Assembly: GCA_963711465.1 (NCBI GenBank)
Contig: CAVQEG010000003.1
Location: forward strand, 1-64,000
Length of the DNA stretch: 64,000 nt
Direction: 5' to 3'
From: CAVQEG01 sp963711465
Lineage (GTDB): Bacteria; Bacteroidota; Ignavibacteria; OLB7
Part shown: piece by piece, positions 1 to 9,580 of the stretch
How positions within the stretch are numbered: the stretch's first letter is position 1
Layout: the number at the start of each line of letters is the position of its first letter
Program-made: the position numbers and the translations under genes
The notes under the pieces: generated by a model
Databases searched by the model: none
What the model was told of the DNA's origin: nothing
Seen by the model: only the letters and a program-made list of their open reading frames with translations

Positions 1-118
1 GGGAGAGCGAACGGTGGCTGGTGACGATTCGGCGCACGAGAGTTGTACCAGGCGACAGCGCGCCTTGTACGTCGTGTGCGATGCTTGGGAGTTGGAGCGA
101 GCGGGCGGTGGCGGGAGG
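1..118. other. No gene seen at left window edge
   Basis: Short stretch to the left of the transposase fragment. A short open frame covers it but has no recognisable similarity and looks like chance coding in GC-rich DNA. Nothing else is seen here. Confidence 0.5.
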
Positions 119-622
119 CTATTCGCCAGTCAGGTGCGAGACACGGTCGCGAACGAATTCGGAGTAGCGATCCAGCAGTGGAGATTCCTTGCGCTTGAGC
201 GACCGGAGCATGGCGGGTGAGAGAAGCAGCAGCAGCGTCTGCCACTGCCACGAACGACGGGTGTCGGCGGAGTCGATTCGTGTATGCTCGGCACCATCGA
301 CTTCACGGACGATCTCATCGTTCTGCAGGTGGTATTCTGCAATGGCAATCCGTCCCCGTTCACCGAGATCGGTAATGAGCGCCGCCACCACACGTTCGAA
401 CGTTCCATCCTCGAGCCAGACGAGGAACCTCCGGTTGCAGGTCTGGAATGACGGATACCGATCTGGCAGATCCTTCCACGGCAGACGGTTGCGCAACACC
501 CAGAAGATTCCATTGAGGACGGCACGTTCGGAGCGGCGGGGGCGTCCCCGTCGGTCGGCGGTGCCGGGCTTACCAGGAATCAGGTGCGCAATACGCTGCC
601 ATTGCTGGTCGGTGAGATCCAT
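119..622 (-). CDS. IS5-family-like transposase, DUF4096 N-terminal part only
   Basis: 167 aa. Residues 1-85 match the DUF4096 helix-turn-helix region that opens IS5/IS4-type transposases: a TDQQW start, a GRPRR stretch, then NGIFWVLRNRLPWKDLP and a YPSFQTCNRRF-like block. In the family this binds the transposon ends. The DDE catalytic half of about 120-150 residues is absent. After residue 90 the sequence becomes unlike the family and ends in a WQWQTLLLLLSP tail seen in other short transposase-like proteins. It is either a decayed element or the first frame of a two-frame transposase. I could not define terminal inverted repeats. It is probably not active alone. Confidence 0.6.
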   Translation of the reverse strand: MDLTDQQWQRIAHLIPGKPGTADRRGRPRRSERAVLNGIFWVLRNRLPWKDLPDRYPSFQTCNRRFLVWLEDGTFERVVAALITDLGERGRIAIAEYHLQNDEIVREVDGAEHTRIDSADTRRSWQWQTLLLLLSPAMLRSLKRKESPLLDRYSEFVRDRVSHLTGE

Positions 623-833
623 GTTCTGAAAGGGATGAGGGTAGGCGAGCGGGATGGCGGCAGTTGACAGAGGGAGCCGTTAAAATCACGATCACCAGTC
701 TGCATGCGGAGTGAGAAGTGCGGCCGGGGGGGTGCGCTTCGTCGGCAGCAAGATACAATTCGTTGGAAACTGCTCCGCCGGTCCATGTCAGGTATTTGGA
801 ATTCTGACTATCGAAAGCGCCCATGGTCGCATC

Positions 834-2345
834 ATGGCAGATTTTTCATTTCCGATTCTACCTTTGCTCCCCATGGATGAACGAACGCATGCTCTGGAAC
901 TGATTCGTCGCTACGGCCACAACGCGAGCTCCTTTCAGACCCTCGAGCCCCACTTCCGATACTGGTTCGATCCCGCCGGCGATGCCATGGTTGCCTACTA
1001 CAAGGTTGGTCGTGTATGGGTGGCGGCCGGAGAGCCGATCGGTCCGTCCGAGCGGATCGGTGCGATCATCGACGCGTTCGTCGAAGCCGCCGGGAGCCGC
1101 AACCGCCGTGTCTGCTTCTTCGGAATCGGTGATGATCAGGCCGACGCCTTCGTCCAGCGTGGCGATGTGGTGAAGGTGGGCGAACAGGCGTGGTGGAATC
1201 CGCAGCGGTGGGAGCAGACCGGCGGGGGACGACGCAGTATTCGGTCGCAGGTGCGCCGTGCCCACCGCAGTGGTGTCAGTGTCCGATCCGTCGATCCCGC
1301 CGAAGTCGCCGATCGCAGTTCTCCTGCGCGCCGTGCAGCGCTTGCGGTCATGCGCTCGTGGCTCAGCGGTCGCCGCATGGCGAACATGGGCTTCGTCGTA
1401 CACGTCGAACCGTTCGCCTTCCCCCACGAACGGCGCTACTTCGTTGCCACGCAGGGTACGGCGGCGCCAATGCCGGTCGGGTTCCTCGCGGTCGCTCCGA
1501 TCTACGCACGCCGCGGCTGGCTCATCGAGGATCTGCTGCGACACGGCGACGCACCGAATGGAACGACGGAGCTGCTGGTCGACCACGCGATGCGCTCCTT
1601 CGCCGAAGACGGCTGCACGTACGCGACGCTCGGCATGGCACCGCTTCGCAACGTGATGCCGACCCGCCACGCGCCTTCCCGATGGATTCAGCGCCTCTTC
1701 GACGCTTCGGTGCGCTACTTCCATCCGCTGTACAACTTCGAGGGGCAGGTCGCATTCAAGACGAAGTTCGCTCCCGACGGCTGGAGCAACATCAACGTGG
1801 CCGGCATCCCGCGTCTGACGCCGTCGATCATGATCGCCGTCCTGCTGGCCTTCACCGACGGCAGACCGCTGCGTTTCGTGGTCGTCTCGATTGCGCGGCT
1901 GGTTCGCAGCAATCTGAGTTCGATCGAACCGCTGATGTGGAGTCGCCTGGCGGCCTACTTCGCGATCACGCTGCTAGTCTGGATCATCGTGCTGGCGCTT
2001 GCGCCGGCGATTCCCTGGTTCGGCGTCGAATGGCTGCGTCACGCCTGGATCGCGTTCGACCTGATCATGGTGGGCGTCTTCCTCCTGCTCTCATTCGGCG
2101 CGGCAACCCGCCAGTGGTTCGTCTCCGACGTCGCCGCCACCGCACTCGGGGCGGCTGCGACCGACTGGCTGCTCACGGTCGTTCATGCCATCGCCTTCCA
2201 TCTGGATTCCGCCCGCCATCCCGTCGCATCCTTCGTGACGTTGATCGCCGTCCTCGGTCCGACGCTGGCCGTGCTGTTCTTCTGGGCCCTGTATCTTGCC
2301 GCGCAACCATGGCGCTCCACGGCTGAGGAACGGGGCGAAGTGTGA
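834..2345 (+). CDS. DUF2156 (MprF/LPG-synthase C-domain-like) protein with C-terminal membrane helices
   Basis: 503 aa from the ATG at 834; an alternative ATG lies at 873. Residues 1-320 resemble the DUF2156 domain, which in MprF transfers lysine or alanine from aminoacyl-tRNA to phosphatidylglycerol: the VAAGEPIGP motif, the CFFGIG strand, the region around GEQAWWNP and the basic RSQVRRAHRSG segment. The last 150 residues hold about four hydrophobic helices. In classical MprF the membrane part is N-terminal and this domain C-terminal, so the order here is reversed and the flippase is missing. Function could be lipid modification or another acyl or aminoacyl transfer. The stop lies 19 bp before dapD, suggesting co-transcription. 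Confidence 0.65.
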   Translation: MADFSFPILPLLPMDERTHALELIRRYGHNASSFQTLEPHFRYWFDPAGDAMVAYYKVGRVWVAAGEPIGPSERIGAIIDAFVEAAGSRNRRVCFFGIGDDQADAFVQRGDVVKVGEQAWWNPQRWEQTGGGRRSIRSQVRRAHRSGVSVRSVDPAEVADRSSPARRAALAVMRSWLSGRRMANMGFVVHVEPFAFPHERRYFVATQGTAAPMPVGFLAVAPIYARRGWLIEDLLRHGDAPNGTTELLVDHAMRSFAEDGCTYATLGMAPLRNVMPTRHAPSRWIQRLFDASVRYFHPLYNFEGQVAFKTKFAPDGWSNINVAGIPRLTPSIMIAVLLAFTDGRPLRFVVVSIARLVRSNLSSIEPLMWSRLAAYFAITLLVWIIVLALAPAIPWFGVEWLRHAWIAFDLIMVGVFLLLSFGAATRQWFVSDVAATALGAAATDWLLTVVHAIAFHLDSARHPVASFVTLIAVLGPTLAVLFFWALYLAAQPWRSTAEERGEV

Positions 2346-2364
2346 GACTCCAACCGATCGACCG

Positions 2365-3198
2365 ATGCACGACCTGAAGACGCGAATCGAACAGATGTAC
2401 CAGCTGTCGCCCGAGGACCTTCCCGCCGATGAGGCGGCTCTGGCGTTCTCGGAACTTCGGGAGGAACTCAACCGGGGGCGGGTGCGATCGGCCGAACCCG
2501 ACGGCGACGGCGGGTGGCGCGTCAATGCGTGGGTCAAGCAGGGGATTCTCCTCGGCTTCCGCGTCGGGCGCCTCGGCGACGTCTCTCGGGACTTCCCGTT
2601 TTTCGACAAGGAGAATCTGCCCGTGCGGTGGCTTCGACTCGAGGACGACGTTCGCCTCGTGCCGGGCGGGTCGGCGATTCGCGACGGCGCGTACGTGGCC
2701 CCGGGCGTCATCTGCATGCCGCCGATGTACATCAACATCGGATCGTACGTCGACGAAGGAAGCATGGTGGACTCCCACGCGCTGGTCGGCACCTGCGCAC
2801 AGATCGGCCGTCGTGTTCACCTCAGCGCTGCGGCACAGGTGGGCGGAGTGCTCGAACCGGTCGGCGCCAATCCGGTGATCGTCGAGGACGACGTGCTCGT
2901 CGGCGGCAACTGCGGCATCTACGAGGGCACCATCGTCCGACGACGCGCCGTACTTGCTGCCGGCGTCGTGCTCACCGCCTCCAGCCGTGTCTTCGACATC
3001 GTCAACGACCGGATCATCTCCGGTGGCGTCGAGCGGCCGCTGGAGATTCCGCCCGGTGCGGTGGTCGTGCCCGGCACGCGCCGGATCGACGCCGGATTCG
3101 CACGCGAGCACGGACTGTCGATCGCCGCTCCGATCATCGTCAAGTACCGTGACGACCGAACCGACGGCCGAACCGCGCTCGAGGAGGCGCTTCGGTAG
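2365..3198 (+). CDS. dapD: 2,3,4,5-tetrahydropyridine-2,6-dicarboxylate N-succinyltransferase
   Basis: 277 aa from the ATG at 2365. This is the usual DapD size and the usual start (MHDLKTRIEQMY), so an upstream in-frame extension into the preceding gene is rejected. DapD transfers succinyl from succinyl-CoA to tetrahydrodipicolinate in the lysine and meso-diaminopimelate pathway. The left-handed beta-helix of hexapeptide repeats is clear: VAPGVICMPP, INIGSYVDEGSMVDS, VGTCAQIG and the GGVLEP block typical of DapD, followed by IVEDDVLVGGNCGIYEG. It lies 19 bp after the DUF2156 gene and upstream of a PBP gene, so its neighbourhood fits peptidoglycan precursor supply. Confidence 0.92.
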   Translation: MHDLKTRIEQMYQLSPEDLPADEAALAFSELREELNRGRVRSAEPDGDGGWRVNAWVKQGILLGFRVGRLGDVSRDFPFFDKENLPVRWLRLEDDVRLVPGGSAIRDGAYVAPGVICMPPMYINIGSYVDEGSMVDSHALVGTCAQIGRRVHLSAAAQVGGVLEPVGANPVIVEDDVLVGGNCGIYEGTIVRRRAVLAAGVVLTASSRVFDIVNDRIISGGVERPLEIPPGAVVVPGTRRIDAGFAREHGLSIAAPIIVKYRDDRTDGRTALEEALR

Positions 3199-3377
3199 AT
3201 CCCGCCGCCCGGCACGATCCCCGGTACCGATCCGTCACGAAACAGACCTTGCCCGGCGCTCCGCCGTTCGACAATTTTGTCGATTGCTGTCCAGGCACCG
3301 CGCGGTCTGATCTCCCACTGCCGGTTCGACGTTGCCCAGAGCCCGAGACCATTCACGAAGCACTTCCGACTGATTTC

Positions 3378-5714
3378 ATGAACGGCACCAATTCCACGTC
3401 CGACGTGTCCTCGCGCAGCGACGGACATCGCCGGGGGCTGAAGCGTTCACACCTCCGTTCGGCGCTTGGCATCTCCGCCATCGTCGTCGGCTTCCTCACC
3501 GTTGCGCTCACGCTCTACCTCGTCGAAATCGCCAGCGGCCTGCCGTCGCTCGAGGAACTGGAGAATCCGCATCCCGATCTGTCCACCAAGGTGTTCACCG
3601 CCGATGGACAGCCGCTCGATCAGTTCTTCGTGCACAACCGCACCTACATTCCCCTCGATTCGATTCCGAAGAAATTCATCCAGGCGCTCATCGCCACCGA
3701 GGACCAGAAGTTCTACGATCACTGGGGCGTCAACCTCGAGCGAATTCTCAAAGCGGTCGTGAAGAACGTGCTTGCCATGGATCTGACGAAAGAGGGCGCC
3801 AGCACGATCACGCAGCAGCTGGCGCGCAACCTCTACCTGTCGCAGGAGGTCACCATCGCGCGCAAGATCCGTGAGCAGCTCACCGCCGTGCAGATCGAAC
3901 GCACCTACACCAAGAACGAAATCCTCGAGCTCTACGCGAACACGGTCTACTTCGGACGCGGTGCCTACGGAATCCAGGTGGCCAGCGAGGTCTACTTCGA
4001 CAAGCTCCCGATCGATCTCAGCGTGGACCAGTGCGCCTACCTCGTCGGGATGCTCAAGGCGCCGGAGAACTACGATGTCTCCCATTACGGTCGCGCTGTG
4101 CAGCGGCGCAACACCGTGATGAAGCTGATGACCGAAGTCGGCTATCTCAGCCGCGCGCAGTACCGCGAGGCCAGCCAGCGCCCCATCGTGCTGGCCAAGC
4201 CGAAACGCCGCCGCAGCATCGCGCCGCACTTCGTCGAAGCCGTTCGCCTCGCTCTGCAGAAGGAACCGAAGCTGCAGGGTTACAACCTCTATCGCGACGG
4301 TCTGGTGATCTACACCACCATCGACAGTCGTATGCAGAAGTACGCCAATGAAGCCGTGCGCGAACACCTCGATGACTTCCAGCCGCGATTCGATCGGACG
4401 TGGTCGTGGAAGCGCCGGCCGAAACTGCTCAAGTCGATCGTCGAACACGCCGCGCGACAGGACGACCGCTACCAGTCGGCCCTCACCGATGCCGAGAAGT
4501 CGAAGGTGTTCGACCAGCTGACCACCGACGAATCCTTCATCGATTCGGTCAAGAAGGAGGCGACGCAGATCGAGGTGGGATTCGTCGTGATCGAGCCGCG
4601 CACCGGATTCGTGCGCGCCATGGTCGGAGGCCGCGACATGGACGAGGGACGCGGTCTCAACCACGTCACCCAGATTCGCCGCCAGCCCGGCTCCGCCTTC
4701 AAACCGTTCGTCTACGCCTCGGCACTCCAGCAGGGTATGCATCCCAACTCCGGTATCTCCGCCGCTCCGGTCGTCTATCGCGGACCCGGCGGCGAAGTGT
4801 GGGCGCCCAAGGGCGGACGCGGTGGCTGGGTGACCCTCGCATCGGCGCTGAAGTACTCGATGAATACCGTCGCGGCTCGATTGATCCTCGAGAAGACGAC
4901 CCCCGCGAAGGTGGTCAAGCTGGCCAAGGAGATGGGAATCGAATCCCACCTGCCCGAATACCCCTCCATCGCCCTCGGTTCGGCCGAAGTCACCCCGATG
5001 GAAATCACCGCTGCCTTCGGCACCTTCCCGAATCAGGGCGTCTACGTCGCTCCGACGCTCATCGCCAAGGTGGAGGATCGCTACGGCAATGTGATCTACC
5101 AGGCCGACCCCGTCATGCACGACGTCCTCTCGCCAGGTATCGCAGGTGAGATGATCGAAATGATGCGCGGCGTCGTCGATGGCGGCACCGGTTCGATCGT
5201 GCGCAACTGGTTCAAGTACCCCGCCGGTGGAAAGACCGGTACCACCCAGCGCTTCGCCGATGCCTGGTTCGTCGGCTATACCCCGCAGCTCGTCGCCGGA
5301 ACGTGGGTCGGGTTCGATGACCATCGCATAAAATTCACCGGTTGGTACGGACAGGGTGGTAAGGCGGCGGCACCCATCTGGGGCCGCTTCATGGGCAAGG
5401 TGTACAACGACGACCGGCTGCCCTACGACAAGATGTCCTTCGACATGGGCGAGCGCCGCAGTGCCTACGATGGCACCATGGCCAGCTCCGATGGCAGCAA
5501 CTACCGCGAACGCAGTTCGAACCTCGTCAACTCCGCACCTCCGAGCGATGCGTTCGAGAACGGACCGAGTGTGACGAATCTGCCGAACGAGAACGGAACC
5601 GAAACGACGCCGCCAGCGAACAAGCCGCCCGCACCGCCGACGAGCAAGGCGCCCGAGCAGCCCGAGACGAAGCCGGTCGGCCCGCAGCTGCCGCCACCGC
5701 CGAAAGACAACTAG
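3378..5714 (+). CDS. Class A penicillin-binding protein (PBP1A-type)
   Basis: 778 aa from the ATG at 3378. Bifunctional peptidoglycan glycosyltransferase/transpeptidase acting on lipid II in the periplasm, anchored by an N-terminal helix (about residues 30-55). The GT51 domain shows EDQKFYDHWG and GASTITQQLARN. The transpeptidase domain has the three active-site motifs: SAFK (S439), SMN (494-496) and KTG (619-621). The last 60 residues are a Pro/Lys/Glu-rich tail, probably unstructured. The open frame continues upstream to 3249 but without a hydrophobic start, so the later ATG is preferred. dapD immediately upstream makes the precursor this enzyme uses. Confidence 0.93.
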   Translation: MNGTNSTSDVSSRSDGHRRGLKRSHLRSALGISAIVVGFLTVALTLYLVEIASGLPSLEELENPHPDLSTKVFTADGQPLDQFFVHNRTYIPLDSIPKKFIQALIATEDQKFYDHWGVNLERILKAVVKNVLAMDLTKEGASTITQQLARNLYLSQEVTIARKIREQLTAVQIERTYTKNEILELYANTVYFGRGAYGIQVASEVYFDKLPIDLSVDQCAYLVGMLKAPENYDVSHYGRAVQRRNTVMKLMTEVGYLSRAQYREASQRPIVLAKPKRRRSIAPHFVEAVRLALQKEPKLQGYNLYRDGLVIYTTIDSRMQKYANEAVREHLDDFQPRFDRTWSWKRRPKLLKSIVEHAARQDDRYQSALTDAEKSKVFDQLTTDESFIDSVKKEATQIEVGFVVIEPRTGFVRAMVGGRDMDEGRGLNHVTQIRRQPGSAFKPFVYASALQQGMHPNSGISAAPVVYRGPGGEVWAPKGGRGGWVTLASALKYSMNTVAARLILEKTTPAKVVKLAKEMGIESHLPEYPSIALGSAEVTPMEITAAFGTFPNQGVYVAPTLIAKVEDRYGNVIYQADPVMHDVLSPGIAGEMIEMMRGVVDGGTGSIVRNWFKYPAGGKTGTTQRFADAWFVGYTPQLVAGTWVGFDDHRIKFTGWYGQGGKAAAPIWGRFMGKVYNDDRLPYDKMSFDMGERRSAYDGTMASSDGSNYRERSSNLVNSAPPSDAFENGPSVTNLPNENGTETTPPANKPPAPPTSKAPEQPETKPVGPQLPPPPKDN

Positions 5715-5727
5715 GAACGTCAATCAA

Positions 5728-5757
5728 ACCGGGAGAATCCTTTCGCGACCTCCCGGT
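5728..5757. terminator. Hairpin between convergent genes
   Basis: 8-bp perfect arms (accgggag at 5728-5735, ctcccggt at 5750-5757) with a 14-nt loop, 13 bp after the PBP stop and just beyond the end of the opposite-strand helicase. There is no U-tract on either strand. A bidirectional terminator is plausible from its position between converging genes. Confidence 0.4.
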
Positions 5758-5772
5758 CGGCCACCGGCGTCC

Positions 5773-8700
5773 TCAGCTCAGGTGCCGATCGGCCGTTCCC
5801 GCCAGCAGACATGCCCGGCCGATCCAGTACGGACACAGCGGACAGTGATCGCTGCGCAGCGGCAGCTCGCGCCGTCCCGTGTACGTGAGCGTGCGAATTC
5901 CCTCGATCGACACCCGCAGTTCCTCCTCGATCCTCGTCATGTCGAATCGCGGGAAGACGAATGCCTGCGGCGCGTCCGGAGCGTCCACGAAGACCAGCGT
6001 CGCCGTCACCGACGTCTGCTCGGGTAGCAGCGAACCCGCCAGCCACGCGTAGAGTCTCAGCTGCGGCAGATAGCTGCGGGCCACCGACGCGACGTTCTCC
6101 GGTCGAACGCGGATCGTCTTGTAATGCACGATCTCGACGGTGCCGTCGACCGCAACGAGCATCCGGTCGATGACACCGCGCAGGTATTCCCGCCCGAATG
6201 GAATTCGCAACTCCTGTTCGACCACCGCCCGCGTTCCCTCCGGAAACAGCACCGCCAGCGCTTCTGAGCTCGAGAGAATTCCCGTAAACGCATCGATGAG
6301 TCGGCGCCGGACGTCCGGGAGTCGTGCCGCCAGTATCGGTTCCAGCGCCAGCACCTCGTCGACCACCGCCGTGATGCGATCGAGCGGTTGACGTTCCACC
6401 CCCGTCGACGCAGGCGCCAGCGGGTCGTCCTCCTCACGCATCGCGTCGATGCTGCGCGCCGCCGTGCGAAACAGCCGGGCGAACGTCGTTCCGTCGTCCG
6501 TGTCGCGACCGTCCGCGTCGACGTCGTACGCGCCGGCGATCGCCTCGGGGATCCCGAGCCGATACCGCAGGTAGTACTTCGTCGGACACTGGTCGTAGGC
6601 GAGGAACTGCGTGGCGGAATAGATCTCTCCCTCGGCGCGCGCCGGCAGCTCGCCGATCGCCACCATCCCCGCGTCGAGCGGAAGCACGTCGCCCTCGAAC
6701 TGCTCGTGGCGCGGGGAGTCCTCGATATCCCGATGGAACACCACGGGCAGCTCCCACTGCGCTTCGCGCACCGTCCGTCCGTCCGGTTCGAGGAAACGCA
6801 GCGTCTGATTCGGCAGCACAAGCGTCGTGTTTGTCGACGGCACGTCGCCGAACGGGGCGAGCGACCACGCCAGCATCGAGTTCTTCGGCGGATGGTCCGG
6901 ATCGAATTCGCCCGAAAGTATCAGCGCGTCCCGCGCTCTGGTGGCGGCTACGTAGAACAGCCGTGCCTCCTCGGTCCGCTCGCGTTCCGACTCACGCAGT
7001 GCCATCAGCGCGGTGATCATCGGGCGATGCTCCCGGTTCTGGAATCGCCACGTCCAGCCGAAGCCGAGTTCCTTGTCAAAGTATGGTTTCGACGCGGGCG
7101 GTGTGGTTGCATGAAGGGAGGGGAGAATCACGACGGGGAATTCGAGCCCCTTGGCCGCATGCATCGTCATGATGTGAACGGCGTCGCGCCCGGTGTTGAC
7201 GCTTGCTTCGCCCTCCATTTCCTCGCTGTCGATGAGTTCGGTCAGTCGTTCGACGAAGTCGAAGAGATTGGTGAATCCACGGCCTTCGAACTCGCGGGCC
7301 ATGCTCATGAGCTTGTCGATGTTCGCCAGGGCCTGCTCACCGCGATCGGAACCGACGGTGGCGCCGCGCCAGCCGCTGCGCTCGAGCACGCGTCGCATCA
7401 GCAGGGAGACGGGAATTCGACCGGCCATGGCGCGGTCCTCGGCGATGGCGTCGACCGCGCGCACCAGAGCGGGTTCGGCAGTGGGTGCGGCCGCGCGGCG
7501 CACCGCGCGCGCCCAGAGGTGACGGCCGTCGTCGGTACCCGAGGACTTTGCGATGCTCATGCGGTAGAGTTCGGCGTCGGAGACGCAGAAGTAGGGCGAG
7601 CGCAGTACGCCGACGAGCGCCACGTCGTCGCGCTCGTTCATCAGCGCGCGGAGGTAGTTGACGGCGTCGTAGATCTCCTGGGTCCGGTAGAAACCGACGC
7701 TTCCGTGGGCGACGAACGGCACGCCGCAGGTGCGCAGGGCGCGTTCGATTGCGGGAAAGTGCCGACGCTTGCGACAGAGGATGGCGATATCGCCGAAGGT
7801 CGCGGTGCGCTCCTCGTCCACCTCCACCAGCTCCGGTTCCTCACCCTCGATCGTCCGCACAGCGGGCGTGCGTCCCCAGACGGAGAGATCCCCGGCGACC
7901 ATCCGGAGAATTCTGCGGGCGACCATGTCCGCTTCGGAGCACCACCCGGCGTCATCCTCTCCGGCTTTCGGTTCCGGCCGCGCCAGGATCAGCTCCACGC
8001 GACCGTCACCCTGCTCGCCGCGGGCGCAGACGAGCGGTTCGTAGTCGACGCCGAGCGCGGTGAGCGTGTCGGCGCGCATGATGCGACTGCACGTGGCGTT
8101 GACGAAGGCGCAGATCGACGGCAGCAGACGGAAGGAGGCGTCGAGCGAAATCACGCCGAGATCCTCGTCGCGCGTTGCCGGTTCGATCTCCGTAGTGCCG
8201 CACAGCAACGGTCGGCCCGCATGTCCCGCTTCACGATTCTCCACACTGATGTCACGTGTGGCGCGGCGGAAGACTTCCACCTCGGCATTGCGGAAGCCGT
8301 AGATCGACTGCTTCTCGTCGCCGACGATGCAGAGACGTCCGGCGCGGAACCCGTCGAGCAGATGGCGCACGATCGCGTACTGCAGCTCGTTGGTGTCCTG
8401 AAACTCATCGACCATGATATGGCCGAACCGTCCGACGATCCGCTCGCGATCGGAGGGTTGCTCGAGCACCTGCAGCAGCCGCAGCTGCAGGTCCTCGAAA
8501 TCGAGTGCGTTGAGATCGCGCTTGCGTCGGTCGTAGAGCCAGACGGCGTCTTCGTGGACGCCGAGCAGGACGCGGGCATCGTCGTAGAGCGTGCGGTGGC
8601 ACTCGGGATCGGCGTCGGCTTCGAGAAAGGGACGGGCTCGAGCGTAGGCGGCGGCGACGCGTGCAGCCGGAGCGTCGAGCGAACCGATGTCACCCGCCGT

Positions 8701-9543
8701 TTGGTCGTACGAATTCTTCCGAGGCGAACCGGTGCGCGTCAGCAGCACGGAGAACAGCGTATCGAGCGGCGGCATGAGCTCTTCGAGCGTGGCGGCACGG
8801 TGCAGTTCACCGAGGCATTGGCGTACCGATTCGGCCGGCTCCTGCTTCAGTTTTCCGACCAGCTGATCGATGGCCGGTACGGTGTCGGCGTTGAGCGCAA
8901 GACCTCGCACCAGGCGCAGCAGCGCTCGATCCCACGTGTCGAGAACGTGGTCGCGATCGGCGGCGAGGATTCCATGGTGGCGGCTGTACTCGATCGTCTC
9001 GCGCCTGGCCATCATCGACTGGAGCACCGACTCCATGGTTTCTCGGCCGATTCGTCGGGCCGTCCGAAATGCAGCCGACTCCTCACCACGATCGTAGCCG
9101 TCGTCGAGCGCCGATTCGATCGCCTCGAGCAGCGCGTCCTTCTCCAACCGTCGGCGCTCATAGCCGGTCAGGATCGAGAAGTTGGGCGGCACGTTCGCCT
9201 CGATGGGAAACTCACGCAGCAACTGCGAACAGAATCCGTGGATGGTGGTGACGAGTGCCGAGGGGAACCGTTCGCGTGCGAGCTTCAGTGTCTTCCACGA
9301 CTGCTTGTGGGCATCGTCGCTCAGCCGCCGTTCCAGTTCGATTGCGATCCGGGTGCGCAGTTCGCTGGCGGCCTTTTCGGTAAAGGTGATGGCGGCGATC
9401 CGGTCGGGGGAGAATCCATGGAGTTCTACCAGATCGCAGTAGCGGCTGACGAGCACCCGAGTCTTTCCTGAACCAGCGTTGGCGGTGATGGACAGGTGGC
9501 GCGTGGGGTCATGCGCCTTCTGCTGATCGAGCGTGAAATTCAT
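5773..9543 (-). CDS. UvrD/RecB-family helicase-nuclease (AddA/AddB-like)
   Basis: 1256 aa from the ATG at 9543; 37 further in-frame upstream residues have no family character. SF1A helicase for double-strand-break end processing: Walker A ANAGSGKT (about 21-28), VDEFQDTNE (motif II), GDEKQSIYGFR (motif III), THHAAKGLEF-type motif V and ARLFYVAATRA (motif VI). The last 300 residues form a PD-(D/E)XK nuclease of the AddB/Cas4 type with C986 before it and C1234, C1237, C1245 after it, the pattern of an Fe-S-linked nuclease. The catalytic core reads D1126 then H1140-Y-K1142, where the family normally has DYK. No partner AddB/RecC gene is nearby. A Rep/AdnAB-type single-subunit enzyme is possible. 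Confidence 0.85.
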   Translation of the reverse strand: MNFTLDQQKAHDPTRHLSITANAGSGKTRVLVSRYCDLVELHGFSPDRIAAITFTEKAASELRTRIAIELERRLSDDAHKQSWKTLKLARERFPSALVTTIHGFCSQLLREFPIEANVPPNFSILTGYERRRLEKDALLEAIESALDDGYDRGEESAAFRTARRIGRETMESVLQSMMARRETIEYSRHHGILAADRDHVLDTWDRALLRLVRGLALNADTVPAIDQLVGKLKQEPAESVRQCLGELHRAATLEELMPPLDTLFSVLLTRTGSPRKNSYDQTAGDIGSLDAPAARVAAAYARARPFLEADADPECHRTLYDDARVLLGVHEDAVWLYDRRKRDLNALDFEDLQLRLLQVLEQPSDRERIVGRFGHIMVDEFQDTNELQYAIVRHLLDGFRAGRLCIVGDEKQSIYGFRNAEVEVFRRATRDISVENREAGHAGRPLLCGTTEIEPATRDEDLGVISLDASFRLLPSICAFVNATCSRIMRADTLTALGVDYEPLVCARGEQGDGRVELILARPEPKAGEDDAGWCSEADMVARRILRMVAGDLSVWGRTPAVRTIEGEEPELVEVDEERTATFGDIAILCRKRRHFPAIERALRTCGVPFVAHGSVGFYRTQEIYDAVNYLRALMNERDDVALVGVLRSPYFCVSDAELYRMSIAKSSGTDDGRHLWARAVRRAAAPTAEPALVRAVDAIAEDRAMAGRIPVSLLMRRVLERSGWRGATVGSDRGEQALANIDKLMSMAREFEGRGFTNLFDFVERLTELIDSEEMEGEASVNTGRDAVHIMTMHAAKGLEFPVVILPSLHATTPPASKPYFDKELGFGWTWRFQNREHRPMITALMALRESERERTEEARLFYVAATRARDALILSGEFDPDHPPKNSMLAWSLAPFGDVPSTNTTLVLPNQTLRFLEPDGRTVREAQWELPVVFHRDIEDSPRHEQFEGDVLPLDAGMVAIGELPARAEGEIYSATQFLAYDQCPTKYYLRYRLGIPEAIAGAYDVDADGRDTDDGTTFARLFRTAARSIDAMREEDDPLAPASTGVERQPLDRITAVVDEVLALEPILAARLPDVRRRLIDAFTGILSSSEALAVLFPEGTRAVVEQELRIPFGREYLRGVIDRMLVAVDGTVEIVHYKTIRVRPENVASVARSYLPQLRLYAWLAGSLLPEQTSVTATLVFVDAPDAPQAFVFPRFDMTRIEEELRVSIEGIRTLTYTGRRELPLRSDHCPLCPYWIGRACLLAGTADRHLS

Positions 9544-9580
9544 CTTCAAACATACGCAGCGACGGGGGGAGGGCGCCGAG

